Source: Spartobacteria bacterium (lineage in GTDB: Bacteria; Verrucomicrobiota; Verrucomicrobiia; Chthoniobacterales; Chthoniobacteraceae). From it: 64,000 nucleotides of DNA. How positions within the stretch are numbered: the stretch's first letter is position 1; the number at the start of each line of letters is the position of its first letter. The notes below the pieces were generated by a model. The model was not told the DNA's origin. It saw nothing but the letters and a program-made list of their open reading frames with translations, and searched no databases. Location of the stretch: NCBI GenBank assembly GCA_021324395.1, contig JAJPJG010000011.1:124001-188000 (forward strand), given 5' to 3'. The position numbers and the translations under genes are program-made. This document shows positions 26,954 to 35,448 of this stretch, in pieces.

Positions 26954-27373
26954 TTATCGCAGCGGCCGCGTCAGCTCGTCCTTCACCTTGTCGAGGATGC
27001 CGTTGACGAACCGTCCTGAATCCTCGCTGCCGAAACGCTTGGCGATTTCGATCGCTTCGTTGATGCAAACAACAGGCGGCACGTCTTCGGTGAAAAGCAT
27101 TTCGTAAATCGCGACGCGGAGAATGTTGCGATCGACGGCGGCGATTCGGTTCAGCTCGTAATTCGCGGTGAATTTTTTGATGCGCTCATCGATCGCCGGC
27201 TGCTGCGCGATCACGCCGTGGATGAGCGCGTTTGCAAACTCGCGCGTCTTCGCCGTCGCGTCGCGCATTTTCCAAAAATGCTCGAGCGACTCGCGCGGCT
27301 CCGTGCCGGAATTCAAATCGCGCTGAAACAAAAACTGAATGGCGGCCTCGCGGCCCTCGCGGCGTTTTCCCAT
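26954..27373 (-). CDS. nusB: transcription antitermination factor NusB
   Basis: The 139-residue all-helical protein has the NusB hallmarks: R-R-E-G-R-E-A-A-I-Q-F-L-F-Q near the N-terminus, V-D-R-N-I-L-R-V-A-I-Y-E-M-L, and V-V-C-I-N-E-A-I-E-I-A-K-R-F-G ... F-V-N-G-I-L-D-K at the end. It binds NusE (S10) and boxA RNA to allow antitermination on rRNA operons. It lies between ribH (7-base gap) and ftsY in the same direction; a ribH-nusB pair is common in bacteria. Confidence 0.95.
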   Translation of the reverse strand: MGKRREGREAAIQFLFQRDLNSGTEPRESLEHFWKMRDATAKTREFANALIHGVIAQQPAIDERIKKFTANYELNRIAAVDRNILRVAIYEMLFTEDVPPVVCINEAIEIAKRFGSEDSGRFVNGILDKVKDELTRPLR

Positions 27374-27380
27374 CGCGACC

Positions 27381-27854
27381 TCAGCGCTTCAGATCGGTTA
27401 ACGTTTGCAGCATTCGCACCGCGACACGCGCGGACTCGATGCCGCGGTTCAGCTCCGGCTCGAGGCAGCGTAGGCGCGCCTGTTCCTCGTCGCGCACGAG
27501 CAGGACTTCGTGGATTACGGGAATGCGATAACGCAACCCGCATTCGAGCAGCGAGGTGGTGATCGCCTTGGCGATCAGCTCGGCGTGCTGCGTCTCGCCT
27601 TGAATGATCACACCGAGCGCGATGATCGCGTCGAACCCGCCGCGCTCGGCGACTTCCTGCACGAGCAGCGGAATTTCAAACGCGCCCGGCACTTCATAAA
27701 CGGCGACGTTTACACCCGGCACCAGCGCGTCGAGTTCGCGCTTTGCGTTCTCGACGAGGCCTTGCACATAGCTTGCGTTGTATTGGCTCGAGACGATCGC
27801 AAACGCGCGGCGCTCGCGCATCATCCGTGGGCGTGTGGGCAGAATGTTCGCCAT
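27381..27854 (-). CDS. ribH: 6,7-dimethyl-8-ribityllumazine synthase
   Basis: The 157-residue enzyme makes lumazine, the penultimate step of riboflavin synthesis. Visible family motifs are S-Q-Y-N (residues ~23-26), V-P-G-A-F-E-I-P-L, A-L-G-V-I-I-Q-G-E-T-Q-H (with the catalytic His), and the late N-R-G-I-E-S-A region. Length is normal. It heads the ribH-nusB-ftsY group. Only 30 bases separate its ATG from the stop of dsbD, which reads the same way, so the group may be partly transcribed from upstream. Confidence 0.95.
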   Translation of the reverse strand: MANILPTRPRMMRERRAFAIVSSQYNASYVQGLVENAKRELDALVPGVNVAVYEVPGAFEIPLLVQEVAERGGFDAIIALGVIIQGETQHAELIAKAITTSLLECGLRYRIPVIHEVLLVRDEEQARLRCLEPELNRGIESARVAVRMLQTLTDLKR

Positions 27855-27884
27855 AGGGTTGAGACTGTTAGTTGAGTCTGGCGG

Positions 27885-29756
27885 CTAGCGCAAGGCTGCG
27901 CGCTCGATGGCTTCGGTGACGATTTGCGTGGTGATGACCTCCGGCAGGACGATGGGCTCTCCATGCGGCGGAAAGACGACGTAAAGCGGCACGCCAGCGC
28001 GTCCGAATTTTTTCAAAAGTCCGGTGATGTCCGCATCCTGCCGCGTCCAGTCTGCTTTGAGAAAAAGGACGTCGTGATCATGCAATGCGCGCTGCACGGT
28101 ATCGGTGTTGAGCACGAGCCGCTCGTTCACTTTGCAGTTGATACACCAGTCCGCAGTGAAATCGACAAACACAACGCGCCCTTGCTGCAAAGCGCGCGCG
28201 AGCTGCGGTGCGAACGGCTCGATCTTTTTTGTTTGCTGCTGCCAAAAAACCCAGCCGAGCCAAATCGCGGTGACGAGCATCAGCACTCCCATCGCTTGTT
28301 TCACGCGCACCATCCACATGCCCGGCTTTGGCAAAAAGCGCAGCCACGCCGGTTGCGCGGTGAGCAAAAAGTATGGCAGCGCCATTCCCGCTGCGATCGC
28401 GGCGAACATCGCAAAGATGATCGCCGGCGGCTGCGTCACTGCAAAGCCGAGCGCCGGACCGAGCAGCGGCGCGGTGCAGGCGGAGCCGAGCAGCGTCGCG
28501 AAAACTCCGTGAAAAAAAGCGCCGCCGAGTCCGTCATTTTCAATCAAGCGACCGAGTCCTGCATGCGCGCGCGCGGGCAGCACGAGCTCGAAAATGCCGA
28601 GCAAATTTAACGCAAACACGAGCACGAAAATAAACATGCCGAGCACGAACCAGGGATTGCCGAATTGCAGCGCCCAGTTTACTTCGCGCCCCGCGCTTTT
28701 GAATGCGACAAGCAGCGCGGCAAGCGCGAGAAACCAGACGAAAATGCCGGCGATGAACGCGAGCCCAAGCTCTAAAATCCGCGCGCGCGATTTGCCGGCC
28801 TGCTGCACAAAGCCGAGAATTTTCAGCGCAATCACCGGCAGCACGCACGGCATGATGTTCAGGATCATTCCGCCGACGAAGCCGAGAAAAAGCCACGTAA
28901 TCAGCGAGCGATGATCCGCAGTCGACTCGGCGCGAACCGGCTCTGCTGCTGGATTCGCGAGCAGCCAATGTTCGCCGGCGACTGTAGTGATCACACCGGC
29001 AATCTGTGCAACCGGTTTTTCCTCGGATGAAATCGGAATGCGGACACGCGTGACGTTTGCGATTGTTTTGTCGAGCTCGGGATGTCCGACGACAACGCCC
29101 TCCGGGGGCAACGGGAAGAATTCCGCCGGCTCGCTTTGCAGAGCGCCACCAGTGTCGAGCAGAAGCGATGAATTCTCGCGTGACCATACGACATGAGCCG
29201 CAGCTGCGGCAGGAATTTGCCGCGGCAATTGCGCGCTATATTTCGCGAACAATTCCGTATTTGCCGGTTTCGCCGTTTGTGCGACCGGCAATGTGAGCGT
29301 GAGTTCCGCATCGCCGGGCACACACGTTTTTTCGCAGACGAGCCAGTGCGGATGCGCGTGCAGCGTGATGCTTGTTTCCGCAATTTTTTCGGGCGCAGTC
29401 AACTCGACGAGCAGCAGCACTTCGCCCGGATACGCGTAGGTCCAGAGGTCGCCTTCCTCGACAATTTTTTGCGGAACCGGCCATTGAATTTCTCCCGCGC
29501 GAAAACTCGGCGGCAACTGCCAGTCAATGCGCGTCGCCATGCCCGAGTCGCCGGGATATTGCCAATACGTGTGCCAGCCGGCCTGCGCGACGAGTCGCAA
29601 GCCAACGGCAAATTTTTGCCCCGGCACGATTGCGTCCACATCTGCGAGCAGCGACGCATCGACGAGCTGCCGGCCCTCGAAAATCTGCGCCTGCGCGCCC
29701 GCGCAAAACGCGAGCAGCACGAAGAGAAAAAGTTTGCGCATGCGCATCGGTAACAT
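27885..29756 (-). CDS. dsbD: DsbD-like thiol:disulfide interchange protein
   Basis: The 623-residue protein has a signal peptide ending in A-G-A-Q-A, a periplasmic N-terminal domain with the pair V-C-E-K-T-C, a membrane domain of about eight helices with the redox cysteines in M-P-C-V-L-P-V and G-S-A-C-T-A-P-L-L-G-P, and a C-terminal thioredoxin domain with W-C-I-N-C-K. That is the full set of three cysteine pairs, so it should carry electrons from cytoplasmic thioredoxin to the periplasm. ATGs at 29756, 29747 and 29741 are all possible starts; the last gives the cleanest signal peptide (M-R-K-L-F-L-F-V-L-L). Confidence 0.92.
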   Translation of the reverse strand: MLPMRMRKLFLFVLLAFCAGAQAQIFEGRQLVDASLLADVDAIVPGQKFAVGLRLVAQAGWHTYWQYPGDSGMATRIDWQLPPSFRAGEIQWPVPQKIVEEGDLWTYAYPGEVLLLVELTAPEKIAETSITLHAHPHWLVCEKTCVPGDAELTLTLPVAQTAKPANTELFAKYSAQLPRQIPAAAAAHVVWSRENSSLLLDTGGALQSEPAEFFPLPPEGVVVGHPELDKTIANVTRVRIPISSEEKPVAQIAGVITTVAGEHWLLANPAAEPVRAESTADHRSLITWLFLGFVGGMILNIMPCVLPVIALKILGFVQQAGKSRARILELGLAFIAGIFVWFLALAALLVAFKSAGREVNWALQFGNPWFVLGMFIFVLVFALNLLGIFELVLPARAHAGLGRLIENDGLGGAFFHGVFATLLGSACTAPLLGPALGFAVTQPPAIIFAMFAAIAAGMALPYFLLTAQPAWLRFLPKPGMWMVRVKQAMGVLMLVTAIWLGWVFWQQQTKKIEPFAPQLARALQQGRVVFVDFTADWCINCKVNERLVLNTDTVQRALHDHDVLFLKADWTRQDADITGLLKKFGRAGVPLYVVFPPHGEPIVLPEVITTQIVTEAIERAALR

Positions 29757-29970
29757 TTCGCGCGCTGCTGTTCAAACGTGTATGCGGCCCGGCACATTAA
29801 CGTGCTGCAGCGACTGCGAACTCATTCCGCGCCGGCGTGACGAAACTCCGGAAACGCGCATCGCGCAAACGGGATTTGTAATCTGTTCCACACTAATTGC
29901 TCCGACACACACTCAAAAGCGGCGTGCTGTTCGAAAAGTTTTTGAACATCTAACCAAAGGAAAAACCGTT

Positions 29971-30111
29971 ATGAAAAAGCACCTGCTCATCGCCAGTCTA
30001 GCTTTGCTGAACGTTCTGTTCGGCACGGCGTGCGTCGTAAATCACGAACACCCGGCTACGCCGACGAGAACGACAACGACAACCGAGACCCACGCGGTCA
30101 GCGCTTACTGA
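29971..30111 (+). CDS. 46-residue lipoprotein
   Basis: The small product has a typical lipoprotein signal (M-K-K-H-L-L-I-A-S-L-A-L-L) with lipobox F-G-T-A-C at residues 17-21. Only 25 mature residues follow, with a run of Thr (R-T-T-T-T-T-E-T). A good Shine-Dalgarno-like AAAGGA (29956-29961) precedes the ATG, which is unusual for this window. A strong terminator follows at 30143-30171. It resembles the entericidin-like mini-lipoproteins in size only; no homology is claimed. The 214 bases upstream hold no other gene that I can see. Confidence 0.8.
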   Translation: MKKHLLIASLALLNVLFGTACVVNHEHPATPTRTTTTTETHAVSAY

Positions 30112-30142
30112 AGCGCGCGCGAGTCGGTTTCTAAAACAAAAA

Positions 30143-30171
30143 GGCGGTGCCGCTAAAGCACCGCCTTTTTT
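30143..30171. terminator. strong bidirectional rho-independent terminator
   Basis: GGCGGTGC (30143-30150) and GCACCGCC (30158-30165) form a perfect eight-base stem with a seven-base loop. Six T follow on the plus strand (30166-30171), and an A-rich stretch precedes it (30133-30142), which gives U residues for the minus-strand transcript. It ends both the lipoprotein gene and convergent gnd. Confidence 0.9.
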
Positions 30172-30182
30172 GCGTAGCTAAC

Positions 30183-31595
30183 TTATTGCAACCACTCGGT
30201 GTGGAAGACGCCGGGTTTGTCCACGCGCTCATAAGTGTGCGCACCGAAGAAATCGCGCTGTGCTTGCAGCAGGTTCGACGAGAGGCGCGCCTGCCGATAG
30301 CTGTCGAAATATGCGAGTGAAGCACTGAACGCCGGCGCGGCGACGCCGTGCTCGATGGCCTGGCAAATCGCATAACGCCAGTTGTCCTGCGTTTTCTCGA
30401 TGATGTCCTTGAAGAACGGATCGAGCAGCAGGTTCTTGAGTTTCGGATTGCGCTCGTAAGCTTCCTTGATGCGATTGAGGAACTGCGCGCGAATGATGCA
30501 GCCGCCGCGCCAGATCGTGGCGATGTCGCCGAAATTCAAATCCCATGCGGAATCGACGCTCGCCGCAGCGAGCAACTCCATGCCCTGCGCGTAGCTGACG
30601 ATTTTTGATGCGTAAAGTGCGTCGCGCACCGCGTCGATGAGCTTCTGCTTGTCGCCCGTGAACGGCTTCTTCGCCGGATGCGGCAGAATTTTCGACGCTT
30701 CGACGCGATCCTGTTTGCGCGAGGAAATGACGCGCGCCTCGACTGCGGCGTTAATTGTTGAAATGACCACCGCCTGTTTAATCGCTGATTGCAGCGTCCA
30801 GATGCCGGTGCCTTTCTGCCCGGCTTTGTCAAGGATCACGTCGACGAGCGGCTTGCCGGTATCCGGATCGACTTTGCGGAAAATCTGCGAAGTGATTTCG
30901 ATGAGGTAGCTGTTGAGTTCTCCGGCATTCCACTCGGTGAAAATTTCCGCGAGTTCCTTCGCTTCGATCCCGAGCAGGTCTTTCAAAATCGCATAGGCTT
31001 CGCAGATCAACTGCATGTCGCCGTATTCGATTCCATTGTGGACCATCTTCACGTAATGCCCTGCTCCGTCCGGCCCCATGTAGCGGCAGCACGGCTCACC
31101 GTCTACTTGCGCGGCGATTTTGCGGAAGATCGGCGCGACGATTTCCCATGACTCACGCGGGCCGCCGGGCATCATCGACGGGCCTTTGAGCGCGCCTTCT
31201 TCGCCGCCGGAAACACCGCAGCCAACGAAGTGAATTCCCTGCGCCTCGAGTTCCTTGCAGCGGCGCTGCGTGTCGGTGAAAAGCGAGTTGCCGCCGTCGA
31301 TGATGACGTCGCCTTTTTCCAAAAGCGGCACGAGCTGGTTGATCACCGCATCAACGGGCGCGCCGGCCTTGACCATGATCATCGCTTTGCGCGGACGGGA
31401 GAGCGACTGCACGAATTCCTCCATCGTTTTTGTCGGCACGATGTTTTTGTTCTTTGCGCGATTCGCCGCGAATTTTTCCGTGACCTCGGTTGTGCGATTG
31501 TAAACCGCGACGGAAAACCCTTTGCTCTCCATGTTCAAAACGAGATTCTCGCCCATCACAGCGAGACCGATAAGACCGATGTCACATTTATTCAT
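30183..31595 (-). CDS. gnd: 6-phosphogluconate dehydrogenase, decarboxylating
   Basis: The 470-residue enzyme of the oxidative pentose phosphate pathway converts 6-phosphogluconate to ribulose 5-phosphate with NADP+. The N-terminal fold shows G-L-I-G-L-A-V-M-G-E-N-L and V-Y-N-R-T. The signature I-I-D-G-G-N-S and the substrate block V-S-G-G-E-E-G-A-L-K-G-P-S-M-M-P-G-G are present, then V-K-M-V-H-N-G-I-E-Y-G-D-M-Q with the catalytic Lys, and the C-terminal P-A-N-L-like region (here S-S-N-L-L-Q-A-Q-R-D-F-F-G-A-H-T-Y-E-R). Length is typical of the long form. Confidence 0.96.
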   Translation of the reverse strand: MNKCDIGLIGLAVMGENLVLNMESKGFSVAVYNRTTEVTEKFAANRAKNKNIVPTKTMEEFVQSLSRPRKAMIMVKAGAPVDAVINQLVPLLEKGDVIIDGGNSLFTDTQRRCKELEAQGIHFVGCGVSGGEEGALKGPSMMPGGPRESWEIVAPIFRKIAAQVDGEPCCRYMGPDGAGHYVKMVHNGIEYGDMQLICEAYAILKDLLGIEAKELAEIFTEWNAGELNSYLIEITSQIFRKVDPDTGKPLVDVILDKAGQKGTGIWTLQSAIKQAVVISTINAAVEARVISSRKQDRVEASKILPHPAKKPFTGDKQKLIDAVRDALYASKIVSYAQGMELLAAASVDSAWDLNFGDIATIWRGGCIIRAQFLNRIKEAYERNPKLKNLLLDPFFKDIIEKTQDNWRYAICQAIEHGVAAPAFSASLAYFDSYRQARLSSNLLQAQRDFFGAHTYERVDKPGVFHTEWLQ

Positions 31596-31645
31596 AGCTG
31601 TTTTTTAAATTGAAGGGCGAGCAGACTATCTGGAATTTAACCGGC

Positions 31646-32053
31646 ATGGCAAACGCGTTTTCCGACATCGCGATCATCGACGCCCCGCTGCGCATCCCGC
31701 AAGCGGAGCTGTCGGCATCGGCGGGCGCGGTCGTCGATTTTCTCGGCGTTGTGCGCGAAGTTGAACAGGGCGAAAAAATTGCGGGCCTCGACTATGAGGT
31801 GCATCGCGAGATGGCGCAGCATCAGCTCGAGAAAATCTGCGAAACAGCGCGCGCAAAATTTGCGTGCGAAAAGATAATCCTGCATCACCGCGTCGGCTTC
31901 GTGCCGGTTGGCGAGCCGTCGCTTTTCGTGCGCGTCACCGCCAAACATCGCGGCCCGGCCTTCGCCGCAAATCAATGGATCATCGAGGAACTGAAAAAGC
32001 TCGCACCGATCTGGAAAAATCCGATTGGCGCTATCGTGGATGTGCGCTCATGA
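31646..32053 (+). CDS. moaE: molybdopterin synthase catalytic subunit
   Basis: The 135-residue product has the MoaE features G-A-V-V-D-F-L-G-V-V-R, L-D-Y-E-V-H-R-E-M-A (with the Y-E block), H-R-V-G-F-V-P-V-G-E-P-S-L-F-V-R-V, and a C-terminal K-K-L-A-P-I-W-K-N-P (K-x-x-x-P-I-W-K). MoaE transfers sulphur from MoaD thiocarboxylate to precursor Z. No moaD is visible in the window. The ATG at 31646 is preferred over an upstream frame start at 31610 because the family begins near here. It overlaps pgsA in ATGA. Confidence 0.92.
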   Translation: MANAFSDIAIIDAPLRIPQAELSASAGAVVDFLGVVREVEQGEKIAGLDYEVHREMAQHQLEKICETARAKFACEKIILHHRVGFVPVGEPSLFVRVTAKHRGPAFAANQWIIEELKKLAPIWKNPIGAIVDVRS

Positions 32054-32619
32054 ATTGGGCGAATCGTCTCACCATCGGTCGCTTTTTTTTAACGCTGATT
32101 TTTGTCGCCGCGCTGAGTTGCGACTTTCGCTTCAACCACACGCTCGCGCTCGCCGTATTCATCGTGGCCGGCGTAACCGATTACATCGACGGCGAGATTG
32201 CGCGGCGGTTTTCGATGATCACCGATTTCGGAAAACTGATGGATCCGCTTATCGACAAGGTCATGATCGCTGCGGCATTCATTTGTCTCATGCAGATCGG
32301 CGCGATTCCGGCGTGGGCGACAATCATCATCATCAGCCGCGAATTTCTGATCACCGGTTTGCGTTTGCTCGCGCTTTCAAAAGGTCAGGTGCTCGCCGCC
32401 GAGTCGCTCGGAAAACACAAAACCGCGTGGCAAATCGTGACTGTGATCTATTTCCTGCTGCTACTCGCAATTCCGGAATTTCTCGGCGCGACTCCGATTT
32501 GGTATTCGATCGCGTGGAACTACGTCGGACGCGCGATTTTCGCAGTTGCTGTCGCGCTGACGCTCGTTTCCGGCGTCGGGTATTTGTGGAAAAATCGCGC
32601 GGTGATCGAAATGCGGTGA
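32050..32619 (+). CDS. pgsA: CDP-diacylglycerol-glycerol-3-phosphate 3-phosphatidyltransferase
   Basis: The 189-residue membrane protein carries the CDP-alcohol phosphotransferase signature D-Y-I-D-G-E-I-A-R ... G-K-L-M-D-P-L-I-D-K (D-x2-D-G-x2-A-R-x8-G-x3-D-x3-D), followed by several membrane helices. PgsA makes phosphatidylglycerophosphate for anionic phospholipids. Other enzymes of this superfamily share the motif, but N-R-L-T-I-G-R near the N-terminus and the length favour PgsA. The ATG at 32050 overlaps the moaE stop. It ends 16 bases before the convergent export gene. Confidence 0.9.
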   Translation: MNWANRLTIGRFFLTLIFVAALSCDFRFNHTLALAVFIVAGVTDYIDGEIARRFSMITDFGKLMDPLIDKVMIAAAFICLMQIGAIPAWATIIIISREFLITGLRLLALSKGQVLAAESLGKHKTAWQIVTVIYFLLLLAIPEFLGATPIWYSIAWNYVGRAIFAVAVALTLVSGVGYLWKNRAVIEMR

Positions 32620-32635
32620 TCGGCGCGAAGCGGCT

Positions 32636-33184
32636 TCACCAAAGGCTCTGCGGCACTTCGACTTGATCGCCCGGCATGATTTTTGGATCCTGCGACGGAT
32701 CTTTTCTCAGCCGCTTGAGATCGAATTGCTGGCGTTTTCCGCCGCGTGTTAAGAACGCGGTTTGCTTTGCGAAATCATTTAATCCACCGGCCGCATTGAT
32801 CGCCGACATTAGCGTCAGGTCCGACGTGTAAACGATGCGACCTGGAGCGCGAACTGACCCGCCGACATTAACGAATCGCTGGCCAACCTGCATCTGCACT
32901 GTGACGTTCGGATGCGTGTAAATGCCGTCGGCCTTTAGCTTACTCTCGATGGCGCTCTGCAACTGATTCGACAAAAGTCCGGCAGCCTTTACCTCACCGA
33001 CGTAAGGCAAATTAAGCATGCCCGAATCGTCAATTGTGTAAGGCGCGCTGAATTGCTGAGTCTCTTCAGCCGGCACACCCGCAAGACGAAGCTCGACGGT
33101 GTCGCCCGGCCGAAGAACGGCTTGGGAAAAGGCGTGCGGCGCAAAACCGAGCGCGAGAAACAACAAACAAAGTGGTATACGCAT
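32636..33184 (-). CDS. polysaccharide export protein, Wza-like
   Basis: The 182-residue product has a signal peptide (residues 1-20, ending H-A-F-S-Q) but no lipobox cysteine. Then come the poly-export domain (L-R-P-G-D-T-V-E-L-R ... Y-T-I-D-D-S-G-M-L-N-L-P-Y-V-G-E-V) and one SLBB-like beta-grasp domain (V-N-V-G-G-S-V-R-A-P-G-R-I-V ... I-N-A-A-G-G-L-N-D-F-A). It is much shorter than E. coli Wza and lacks its C-terminal outer-membrane helix, so it may be a periplasmic gating part. It lies 3 bases after the Wzc-like gene. Confidence 0.88.
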   Translation of the reverse strand: MRIPLCLLFLALGFAPHAFSQAVLRPGDTVELRLAGVPAEETQQFSAPYTIDDSGMLNLPYVGEVKAAGLLSNQLQSAIESKLKADGIYTHPNVTVQMQVGQRFVNVGGSVRAPGRIVYTSDLTLMSAINAAGGLNDFAKQTAFLTRGGKRQQFDLKRLRKDPSQDPKIMPGDQVEVPQSLW

Positions 33185-33187
33185 GAT

Positions 33188-35338
33188 TTAATATTGTTCG
33201 CCCTGGCGCAATGAACGTGGTGTCGGCGCGGCGGTCGTTTTTGCAGCGGCGCGGGTTTGTTCCTCTTCGCGCTGCGGCGTGTAGTAATCGTAATAATTTG
33301 TGTAATACGAGTAGCCTTGGTCGTGCTTTGTATCGACTTTGTTCAATACGACGCCGAGCAGGTTTCCGCCGACGTTCAGCACGGCTTGTTTCACGCGCTG
33401 CAGCATCGAGCGCGGGAAGCGGCGATGCTCGACGACCATAACGGTGATGTCGACTTCGCTCGCAAGCACCGAGCCGTCGCTCACGCCGAGAATTGGCGGG
33501 GAATCGAAAAACACGAGGTCGTATTTTCGCTTCGCTTTCGCGATCAGGTCGGACATGCGTTGCGAATTGAGAATGCCCACAGCATCCGTCGGTAACATGC
33601 CACTCGGGATAAACGAAAGATTCTCCACCGTCGTCGTCCGCACTACTTCCTCAAACGGCATATTGCTCGTGAGGTAGTTCGTCAGGCCGATGGTGTTGTC
33701 GATTTCAAAAAGCCGATGCTGCGACGGACGGCGTAAGTCCGCATCCACGACCAGCACGTTGTAGCCGCCTTTCGCGCAGGTGTAGGCGAGATTGCAAAGC
33801 GTTGTCGATTTCCCTTCGCCGGGTCCGCCGCTGATGAGTGTAATCGTGTTTGCATCGGGATTTTTGCGGTTGAACTCAATGTTCGTGCGCAAAATGCGAT
33901 AAGCCTCCGCGTCGGGCGTGAGCTCGCCATTGGCGGTTTTCATAAGCAACCCGACATTTTTTGGAACGACCGCAAGCACAGGAATGCCGAGGAATTTCTC
34001 GACGTCTTCAAGGGTCTTCACACTGGTATCGAGATACTCGATGAAGAACGCGAGACCGACGCCGACGACGAGTCCGATGAATGCAGCGAGCGAGAGATAC
34101 GCGAGCACGTTCGGCTTCGACGGATAAATGGCCGGCTCGGCTTTTTCCCAGAGCTTCGCGGGTTGAATTGAAATGCGGCTCTGCATCGTCTGCGTGTTTA
34201 AATTCAACTCGGCGGCCTCGAGGATTTTCTTCGCCTGGATGTATTTGTTTTTCGCCTCGATGTATTCGGCGCTTTGATTGCGCAGTTGCTGGTAACCTTG
34301 TTTGCTTTCTTCGAGTTTCTTTTCGATCTCGCCGAGCGTGGCTTCGCTGATTTTTAATTTTGTTTCCAGTGTGCTGCGCAATGCCGCGATCGCTTCGTTC
34401 AATTGATTGCCATAAACTTCCTTCGTCGCACGCAGCGCTTTGATGCGCGGGTGGTTAGGGCCAAGGCCGGAATTGAGCATCCGCGCTTCTTCCGCGACCG
34501 TGTCCTGGTAAATAGGCAGAACCTTCATCACCGTCGGATCCTCGATGTTCAAAATGTGCAATCCGACCATCAACTGCTCCGGTGTGAGCTTCGCGATTTG
34601 CTCAATCTGGGTTTTGAGTTTCGTTACCTCGACATGCGCGTCATCGGCTTTCTGCTTGTCTGCTTCCACTGTTTTCGTCTCCAGCATGTCAGCCGAGGCG
34701 ATTTCCTCCGGATTCGGATCGACGATGTTTTGCTCGACGCGCATTTTTGCAGCGACAGCCGAGGCGTCTTCCACGATTTTGCGCTGTTTCGCGACTTCCT
34801 CCTGCACCTGCGCCAACCCTTGCGTCAGCAGCTTTTGCTGATCGGTGCGACGTTTATCCTGGTAAACAACAGCCACAGAGTTGGCAATATCCGCGGCTTC
34901 CTTCGGATCGGTCGAGTAAACGCCGATCTCGATCAAATCCGTGTTGCGCACTTCGCGCATGTCCAACATTTTCAGCATACGAAAATACGCTTGTTCTTTT
35001 GGGAACTTCGGTCCGCCCACCGACCACTTATCGACCAATCCGAGATTTTCGATGACCGGATAGAGAATTTCCTTGCTGCGAAAAATCTGGAATTGCGTCG
35101 GCGCAAATGTCGCATCGCGACTGCCACGCGTGTCGGCATTGCCGAACACCTTCACACCGGTATCATCCGGCTTTACCTCGATTGTGACTTTCGAAAAATA
35201 TTCGCGTGGCAAAAAATACGTCGTGACGCCGGCGGTCACCATCGTGAGCAGAAACGTCAGGAAAATCAGGCCCGCACGTGCGCGAACGACGCGCCAGTAG
35301 TCGAGGAAGTGGAGTTTTACTTCGGTGGAATCGTTCAT
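33188..35338 (-). CDS. polysaccharide co-polymerase with tyrosine autokinase (Wzc-like)
   Basis: The 716-residue protein starts with a Wzz domain between two membrane helices (~20-42 and ~418-440), with long coiled-coil segments between. A bacterial tyrosine kinase domain follows: Walker A I-S-G-G-P-G-E-G-K-S-T-T, Walker A' V-L-V-V-D-A-D-L-R-R-P and Walker B V-F-F-D-S-P-P-I-L-G. A tyrosine cluster lies near the C-terminus (Y-S-Y-Y-T-N-Y-Y-D-Y-Y, ~676-686), the expected autophosphorylation site. It controls chain length and export of a surface polysaccharide together with the Wza-like and barrel proteins next to it. Confidence 0.93.
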   Translation of the reverse strand: MNDSTEVKLHFLDYWRVVRARAGLIFLTFLLTMVTAGVTTYFLPREYFSKVTIEVKPDDTGVKVFGNADTRGSRDATFAPTQFQIFRSKEILYPVIENLGLVDKWSVGGPKFPKEQAYFRMLKMLDMREVRNTDLIEIGVYSTDPKEAADIANSVAVVYQDKRRTDQQKLLTQGLAQVQEEVAKQRKIVEDASAVAAKMRVEQNIVDPNPEEIASADMLETKTVEADKQKADDAHVEVTKLKTQIEQIAKLTPEQLMVGLHILNIEDPTVMKVLPIYQDTVAEEARMLNSGLGPNHPRIKALRATKEVYGNQLNEAIAALRSTLETKLKISEATLGEIEKKLEESKQGYQQLRNQSAEYIEAKNKYIQAKKILEAAELNLNTQTMQSRISIQPAKLWEKAEPAIYPSKPNVLAYLSLAAFIGLVVGVGLAFFIEYLDTSVKTLEDVEKFLGIPVLAVVPKNVGLLMKTANGELTPDAEAYRILRTNIEFNRKNPDANTITLISGGPGEGKSTTLCNLAYTCAKGGYNVLVVDADLRRPSQHRLFEIDNTIGLTNYLTSNMPFEEVVRTTTVENLSFIPSGMLPTDAVGILNSQRMSDLIAKAKRKYDLVFFDSPPILGVSDGSVLASEVDITVMVVEHRRFPRSMLQRVKQAVLNVGGNLLGVVLNKVDTKHDQGYSYYTNYYDYYTPQREEEQTRAAAKTTAAPTPRSLRQGEQY

Positions 35339-35375
35339 ATTTGGGGGTCGGGCGAAACCCGGATCCGTTCACTGC

Positions 35376-35397
35376 AAACCTAAACCGCACTAGGTTT
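35376..35397. repeat. short inverted repeat upstream of the Wzc-like gene
   Basis: AAACCTA (35376-35382) and TAGGTTT (35391-35397) are perfect complements around an eight-base spacer in the 110-base gap between the barrel gene and the Wzc-like gene. It could be an mRNA hairpin or an operator; no T-run follows on either strand. Confidence 0.4.
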
Positions 35398-35448
35398 AGC
35401 CGCAAGCAATCAAGACGGGAAACTTCGACATGTGATGGTGCAATTTGT

